64,000 bases of DNA from Acidobacteriota bacterium (GTDB lineage Bacteria > Acidobacteriota > UBA4820). This document shows, piece by piece, positions 59,338 through 64,000 of this stretch. Location of the stretch: the NCBI GenBank assembly GCA_029559035.1, contig JAKQCT010000065.1, positions 1 to 64,000 on the forward strand, in the 5' to 3' direction. The notes beneath the pieces were generated by a model. That model made no database searches. It was not told the origin of the DNA and saw only the letters and a program-made list of their open reading frames with translations. Position numbers and translations under genes: made by a program. How positions within the stretch are numbered: the first letter of the stretch is position 1; every line of letters starts with the position of its first letter.

Positions 59338-60554
59338 TGCCGGGTTTCGTTTGCAGGATCGGTTCCTCCTCCGGAGATGTGGTCCAGCAGGAGATCACGG
59401 GGGTCGACGCGGCGAGCGTTTCGAAGCAGCTCGAGGACAAGGGCTACACCGTTTTTTCCGTAAAGCCTAAACAGCCTTGGGAGCAGTACCTCGCGATGTT
59501 CTCCCCCAAGCGGAAAAGCGTCAAGATGTCCACCTTCATTACATTCAACCAGGAGTTCGCCGCTCTCATCAACGCAGGTCTGCCCATCCTGACCGCCCTG
59601 GAACTGCTTCTCCAGAGGAAAAGGGCGCCTCTCTTCCAGAGGATGCTCGAGGATGTCAGGGAAGAAGTGAAGACCGGCGCCTCCCTTTCACAGGCGTTCG
59701 CGAACAGGGGGGATTATTTCCCGAAGCTCTACCCCGCGACCATAGCCTCGGGAGAGAGGACCGGGGAGATCGTCAAGGTCATCAAGCGTTATCTCTTCTA
59801 CATGGAGACCGTGCAGGCCATCAAGAAGAAGATGACCTCCGCGATGATATACCCCGTAATTCTCATGACCATGACCGTAGGCCTGATAGTGCTGCTGATG
59901 ACCGTGATAGTCCCCAAGTTCGCCACTCTTTTCGCCGGAGCGGGGGCCGAGCTGCCGACTATCACCAAAATCGTCCTGGGGATATCCTGGGTCTTCCAGA
60001 AAGGCTGGCCGTTCGCCCTCGCGGCAGCCTTCGCGTCTCCGATCATAATAAAAATGATAGGCTCGAAGCCGGAGGGCAGGCTGAAGCTGGCGAAGCTCAG
60101 GATGAAGATCCCCGTTTTCGGGACGAACATCCAGAGATACAACATTGCCCAGTTTTCGCGGACGCTCGGCACGCTCGTTTCCGGGGGCATCCCGCTCGTC
60201 CAGGCCCTGGACATCGTCGCAGACGCGATGAGCAACGAACTGTTCAAGGTCGAGCTTAAAAAGGCCAGGACAAAGGTCCTTGAAGGGGAAAGCCTCTGGG
60301 CCTCGCTCGAAGCGACGGGGATCGTGACGCCCCTCGCCATAGAAATGGTGCAGGTCGGGGAAGCCACGGGAGCTTTGTCGGACATGCTGGAACAAGTGAG
60401 CAATTTCTACGACCAGGAACTTAGCACCTCGGTCGAAAGGCTGATGGCTCTTCTGGAGCCGATCATGCTGATAATAATGGCCGTGCTCGTGGCCGTGGTG
60501 GTGCTTTCGGTCTACATGCCGCTGTTCAGCATGTACAACCTCGTGAGCGGTTAG
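59337..60554 (+). CDS. gspF: Type II secretion/type IV pilus inner-membrane platform protein GspF/PilC
   Basis: 405 residues. Two T2SSF domains: the first has TFNQEFAALINAGLPILTALELL, the second QFSRTLGTLVSGGIPLVQALDIV, each with a helical bundle. Three membrane helices lie near 168-200, 215-235 and 370-395. It anchors the assembly ATPase at the inner membrane. The first 60 residues carry the extra N-terminal domain common in PilC. It begins with TGATG coupling to the upstream gene. Confidence 0.93.
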   Translation: MPGFVCRIGSSSGDVVQQEITGVDAASVSKQLEDKGYTVFSVKPKQPWEQYLAMFSPKRKSVKMSTFITFNQEFAALINAGLPILTALELLLQRKRAPLFQRMLEDVREEVKTGASLSQAFANRGDYFPKLYPATIASGERTGEIVKVIKRYLFYMETVQAIKKKMTSAMIYPVILMTMTVGLIVLLMTVIVPKFATLFAGAGAELPTITKIVLGISWVFQKGWPFALAAAFASPIIIKMIGSKPEGRLKLAKLRMKIPVFGTNIQRYNIAQFSRTLGTLVSGGIPLVQALDIVADAMSNELFKVELKKARTKVLEGESLWASLEATGIVTPLAIEMVQVGEATGALSDMLEQVSNFYDQELSTSVERLMALLEPIMLIIMAVLVAVVVLSVYMPLFSMYNLVSG

Positions 60555-60564
60555 GAGAAGAACT

Positions 60565-62214
60565 ATGGCAGCGCACAGTGCGGACACACTCATAACATTG
60601 CCGATCAGCGACGGAGACCTTCTCAACGAAGAGAGGAACTCCCGAAGGCTCGCCGAGATGCTCAAGCTCCCATTCGTGGACGTCAAGGAACTGCACATCG
60701 AGACGGAGATCCTCGCCTCGATTCCGGCCGAGCTCTTCGCACGCTATTCCTTCATCCCGGTCTCCGACGACGGGGAGCGCCTGACGATAGTGACGGCGGA
60801 CCCCACGGACGTCAAGATGCTCGACGACCTGGAGGTGTACGTAAGGAAGCCCCTCAACGTCCTGGTCGGGCTCAACAGCCAGATCCAGGATGTGCTCAAG
60901 AAGACCGAGAGCGACAAGAAGGTTCTTGACGAGGTCTCCGAGGACCTGAGGCTCCAGATCGTCAGGGAGGATGCCGAAGAGGGGGAGGAGGTTATCTCTC
61001 TCGAGAAGCTCTCCTCCGACTCGAGCCCGATCGTCAAGCTGGTCGATTTCACCGTCTACAACGCCCTTCAGAAAAGGGCGAGCGACATCCACATTGAAAC
61101 CGGAGACATGGAAGTCCAGATCAAGTACAGGGTCGACGGAGTCCTTTACCCGGCGCTCGAGCCCATCGACAAGCGCTTCCACTCGACGATCATCTCGAGG
61201 ATAAAGGTCATGGCGGAGCTGGACATAGCCGAGAAAAGGATACCCCAGGACGGAAGGTTCAAGCTCAAGGTGAAGGGCAAGAACATCGATTTCAGGGTCA
61301 GCGTCATCCCTACGATCCACGGAGAGGACTGCGTCATAAGGATCCTCGACAAGGAATCGACGAGCGAGGAGTTCAAGAACCTAAGCCTCGACGTGCTCGG
61401 GTTCGAGCCGGAGATAAAGAAGAAGATAAGGAGGCACGCGGCGGAACCCTACGGCATGCTCCTTGTCACGGGGCCCACCGGCTCCGGGAAAACTACGACC
61501 CTCTACGCGGTGATGAGCGAGATCCAGTCGCCGGAGTTCAAGATGATCACGATCGAGGACCCGGTCGAATACCAGCTGAGAGGCGTGACGCAGATCCCGG
61601 TCAACGAGAAGAAGGGCCTCACCTTCGCCAGGGGCCTAAGGTCGGTGCTGAGACACGACCCGGACAAGATAATGGTAGGGGAGATCAGGGACGAGGAGAC
61701 CGCCAACATTGCCATACAGTCGGCGCTGACCGGCCACCTCGTCTTCACGACCGTCCACGCGAACAACGTCGTCGACGTCCTGGGCCGTTTCCTCAACATG
61801 AAGGTCGAACCTTACAATTTCGTCTCCGCGCTCAACTGCGTGCTTGCGCAGAGGCTGGTCAGGAAGATCTGTCCGGCCTGCCGCCAGCTGGTGGATTATC
61901 CCGATGAGGTTCTCAGGGAATCCAACATCCCCCTCGAAATGGCCAGGGGCCGGGAGCTGTACGAGGGCAGGGGCTGCATCGAATGCAACGGGACCGGATA
62001 CAGGGGCAGGATGGCGATATCCGAGGTGCTCGAGCTCTCCGACAAGGTCAGGGAGTACATCATCGCAAGGAAGCCAAGTTCGGAGATCAAGAAGGTCGCC
62101 AGGGACGAGGGGATGGTGACGCTGAGGGAATCGGCGGTCAAGGCGTTCCTTCAGGGGGCGACCGGCCTCAAGGAGATCAACAAGGTGACCTTCATCGACG
62201 AGGCTATGAAATGA
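60565..62214 (+). CDS. gspE: Secretion/pilus assembly ATPase GspE/PilB
   Basis: 549 residues. MshEN-type N-terminal domain (about 1-150, LKLPFVDVKELHIETEILASIPAELFARYSFIPV). Walker A GPTGSGKTTT starts at residue 303; the Asp box EDPVEYQLRGVTQ, the His box TVHANN and the VLRHDPDKIMVGEIRD Walker B follow. A tetracysteine zinc site CPACRQ...CIECNGTGYRG is present near 440-480. It powers pseudopilus assembly. Confidence 0.96.
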   Translation: MAAHSADTLITLPISDGDLLNEERNSRRLAEMLKLPFVDVKELHIETEILASIPAELFARYSFIPVSDDGERLTIVTADPTDVKMLDDLEVYVRKPLNVLVGLNSQIQDVLKKTESDKKVLDEVSEDLRLQIVREDAEEGEEVISLEKLSSDSSPIVKLVDFTVYNALQKRASDIHIETGDMEVQIKYRVDGVLYPALEPIDKRFHSTIISRIKVMAELDIAEKRIPQDGRFKLKVKGKNIDFRVSVIPTIHGEDCVIRILDKESTSEEFKNLSLDVLGFEPEIKKKIRRHAAEPYGMLLVTGPTGSGKTTTLYAVMSEIQSPEFKMITIEDPVEYQLRGVTQIPVNEKKGLTFARGLRSVLRHDPDKIMVGEIRDEETANIAIQSALTGHLVFTTVHANNVVDVLGRFLNMKVEPYNFVSALNCVLAQRLVRKICPACRQLVDYPDEVLRESNIPLEMARGRELYEGRGCIECNGTGYRGRMAISEVLELSDKVREYIIARKPSSEIKKVARDEGMVTLRESAVKAFLQGATGLKEINKVTFIDEAMK

Positions 62215-63116
62215 AGAACATACTCGAATACCTTCCCCCGGCCGTGCCTTCCGCATCCTTTCTCCTCGAGGACGGGATCCTCTCTGGAGTGAGGACCGAG
62301 AAGAAAAAAGCCTCGTTCAGATTCGTTTCCAAGATCAGCGAAACCGCTTTCGAGGTCTCTTCCGAAGAGTGGCCCCAAAGGGAGGAGATGGCTCCTGCGG
62401 TCGAACGGGCGCTGCTTTCGCTGGGGAACCCCGACAGGGCCGCGTTCCTCCTTCCGGACGTGGTTTTCAGGATGCAGGTGCTGGAGCTGGAGAACTTCCC
62501 GAAGAGCGAGGAAGAAAAGGAGAAGATCCTCCTCTGGCAGGCGAGGAGGAACCTGGGCCATCCGGTCCAGGACCTGAGGATAAGGCAACACCTTCTGGAG
62601 AAGGACGGCGATTTCACGAGGCTCTGGGCCGCCGCCGCGCCGAGAGAACTGCTCGCGGGCATAGAAAAACTCTTCTCCGACAGGGGCTGCCACCTCGGGT
62701 TCATATCTTCTCCCGTCATGGTCCTTCATCCGCTCCTCGAGAAAAAGGGGATAATGAAGTCCGACGGGCTGGAACTCCTGCTAAACATGACCTCGAAAAG
62801 CATCACCTTCCTCTTCACGAGGGACGGCTTGCCGGTCTTCTTCAGGACCAAGGAACTGAGGAGCGGCGACGAGACGGCCGACAGGTTCGCCCAGGAGATA
62901 CGCCTCACGCTTGCTTTCCAGAGAGAGAAGCTGGGCAACGAGGGGCTGAAGAGGGTCTGCCACCGCGTCGCGGGGGACGACATGTTCTTCCCCGCGGAAG
63001 ATTTCGATGAAGGGACCGAAGTGGTTTCGCTGAACGACATCTCGCCGGACACGGAAACGGACGGGATCAGAGGGTATTCACTCCTGCCTTTGCTGGCGTC
63101 GCTGGAGGAAGAGTGA
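62211..63116 (+). CDS. pilM: PilM/GspL-like cytoplasmic actin-fold protein
   Basis: 301 residues from ATG 62211, overlapping gspE by 4 bp. Sequence motifs are weak, but EYLPPAVPSASFLLEDGILSGVRTEKKK..., FLLPDVVFRMQVLELENFPKSEEEKEKILLWQARR (the 'P-x-x-E-x-x-x-I-x-x-E-x-x' helix) and the position before PilN and PilO fit the pilus/secretion ATPase-associated PilM. It would bind the N-terminus of PilN. Confidence 0.75.
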   Translation: MKNILEYLPPAVPSASFLLEDGILSGVRTEKKKASFRFVSKISETAFEVSSEEWPQREEMAPAVERALLSLGNPDRAAFLLPDVVFRMQVLELENFPKSEEEKEKILLWQARRNLGHPVQDLRIRQHLLEKDGDFTRLWAAAAPRELLAGIEKLFSDRGCHLGFISSPVMVLHPLLEKKGIMKSDGLELLLNMTSKSITFLFTRDGLPVFFRTKELRSGDETADRFAQEIRLTLAFQREKLGNEGLKRVCHRVAGDDMFFPAEDFDEGTEVVSLNDISPDTETDGIRGYSLLPLLASLEEE

Positions 63117-63688
63117 TGAAGACAGCGAAATTCAACTTCGCCGAACGGCAGTTCATAAACAGGAAAGTGCCCACCGCGATAATCGTCACTATAGGCACCC
63201 TCGCCATCGCGGGACTTCTTCTCGACGTCTTCCTGACGATCTGGAACGGCGGGGAGTACTTCAAGCAGAGGAACATACTGAAGGAGCAGGCGGAGGCGAA
63301 GAGCTCCCTCCAGGCGAGGCTTCAGGAAGCCGACAAGGAGCTTTCCTCCCGGGACGCCCCGGGACTCACCGCGGAAGCCCTGTACCTTCGGTCCGTGCTC
63401 GACAAAAAGGAATTCTCCTGGATGCTGTTCCTGGGCAGGCTCGAAGAAGTCAAGCCTTACAAGGCGACCATAGAAGAGATCAACCCCAAGGTTCTCAAGG
63501 ACAGGACCGTCTTCGTCAAGGTCAAGGGGCTCGCGCAGCCGCGGGAAGAGATATTCAAGTTCCAGGAGAACATTTTCAGGAGCGAATATTTTGCCAAGCC
63601 CCGGCTCGTCAGGGAAGAGACGGACAAGCAGTCGGGATGGCAGTCCTACGAGATCGAGATGATCTATTACCCCGGAGGCAGGAAGTGA
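63116..63688 (+). CDS. pilN: PilN-like pilus assembly protein
   Basis: 190 residues from ATG 63116 (GTG 63113 also possible). One membrane helix (about 19-40) after a basic start KFNFAERQFINRKVPTAI, then a coiled coil (ILKEQAEAKSSLQARLQEADKELS) and a C-terminal ferredoxin-like domain with W-M-L-F-L-G-R-L-E-E-V and VFVKVKGLAQ, as in PilN/GspL. It would link PilM and PilO. Confidence 0.8.
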   Translation: MKTAKFNFAERQFINRKVPTAIIVTIGTLAIAGLLLDVFLTIWNGGEYFKQRNILKEQAEAKSSLQARLQEADKELSSRDAPGLTAEALYLRSVLDKKEFSWMLFLGRLEEVKPYKATIEEINPKVLKDRTVFVKVKGLAQPREEIFKFQENIFRSEYFAKPRLVREETDKQSGWQSYEIEMIYYPGGRK

Positions 63689-64000
63689 AATACGAAGAAT
63701 TCCTCAGGAAATACTTCCTCAAAGCGTCGGCGGTCCTCCTCCTGGTCCTCATAGCGGACATATCGATCCTGGTGTTCGGAGTGATGAAGCTGGAGAAGAA
63801 AGCGGCCGGCCTCTCGGACAAAGCCGAGAAAGAAAAACAGGAACTCTCGAAGCTCGAGGAAAAGGTCGTTTCGAAGGAAGGCCAGGTCGGCAGGATCAGC
63901 GACGGAAAGCTCGTCATGAAGACGATTCAGGAGCAGATCTTCCAGAAAAGGTCCGACAGGTTCATCGCATTCCAGAAGGAGATCCAGGAACTTGTCCGGG
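63685..64000 (+). CDS. PilO-like assembly protein, 3' end outside the window
   Basis: At least 105 residues from GTG 63685, overlapping pilN by 4 bp (GTGA). One membrane helix (about 15-33, SAVLLLVLIADISILVFGV) is followed by a coiled coil rich in Lys and Glu, the layout of PilO/GspM. The remaining domain lies beyond position 64000. Frame is open without stops to the edge. Confidence 0.7.
   Translation, partial: MKYEEFLRKYFLKASAVLLLVLIADISILVFGVMKLEKKAAGLSDKAEKEKQELSKLEEKVVSKEGQVGRISDGKLVMKTIQEQIFQKRSDRFIAFQKEIQELVR

Overview
This 64 kb window looks like a chromosomal segment of a GC-rich Gram-negative bacterium. LptE, lipoproteins with lipoboxes, and a PilM/N/O-GspE/F secretion or pilus cluster all imply an outer membrane. 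Arginine is often AGG. Calcium-style secreted metalloproteases with Ig/FN3/DNRLRE-type tails, SBBP propellers and a ThiC/BioY/MEP gene set fit an Acidobacteriota- or deltaproteobacteria-like lineage. The sequence alone does not fix the phylum. Three tRNAs carry an encoded CCA end.

Layout. 0-0.6 kb holds remnants of mobile elements (a transposase C-terminus and a 39-bp solo IS256 end). 0.6-6 kb on the minus strand holds bioY, a TPP riboswitch, thiC, leuS and lptE. 6-9.5 kb is a large secreted M6 metalloprotease. 9.6-11.1 kb has tRNA-Glu/Lys, two DUF2007-like genes and tRNA-Leu, followed by about 800 bp of repeat-filled DNA. 12-13.7 kb has rpmE and a DUF1385 membrane protein. 13.7-22 kb has an M1 peptidase and an AddB-AddA-like recombination pair. 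22-30 kb has guaA, two paralogous lipoproteins, an APC amino-acid permease and a YiiX-like cysteine hydrolase. 30-34.3 kb has a RelBE pair, an oppD/oppF ATPase pair, a flavoprotein, an IS30 fragment and a HicBA pair. 34.6-39.9 kb is a conserved housekeeping block: rplM-rpsI, rpsB-tsf-pyrH-frr-ispD-ispF.

39.9-48.1 kb is an accessory region. It contains a dense array of palindromic repeats, an AT-rich pair of secreted proteins (thermolysin-like protease and SBBP propeller) and an intact 1431-bp IS256-family element with an 8-bp target duplication. 48.1-51.3 kb has an aldehyde dehydrogenase, ispH and tsaB. 51.35-54.8 kb is a second AT-rich island: a divergent promoter with a shared palindrome drives DUF4870-tsaB one way, and TM2, a coiled-coil membrane protein, SPFH-SHOCT and DUF4282 the other way up to a terminator. 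It is the best candidate here for a little-described membrane-homeostasis module. 54.8-64 kb holds a LOG-type protein, signal peptidase I, a YdcH-like protein, a Fis-like protein, thiL, and then an ECF sigma factor whose reading frame overlaps a chain of genes leading into GspF, GspE, PilM, PilN and PilO (the last cut by the window end).

Functional links: thiC (riboswitch-controlled) and thiL both serve thiamine diphosphate supply. ispD, ispF and ispH are three steps of the MEP isoprenoid pathway. lepB and the secretion cluster would serve the many exported proteins. RelBE, HicBA, IS fragments and small palindromic repeats mark the recombinogenic junctions between housekeeping blocks.
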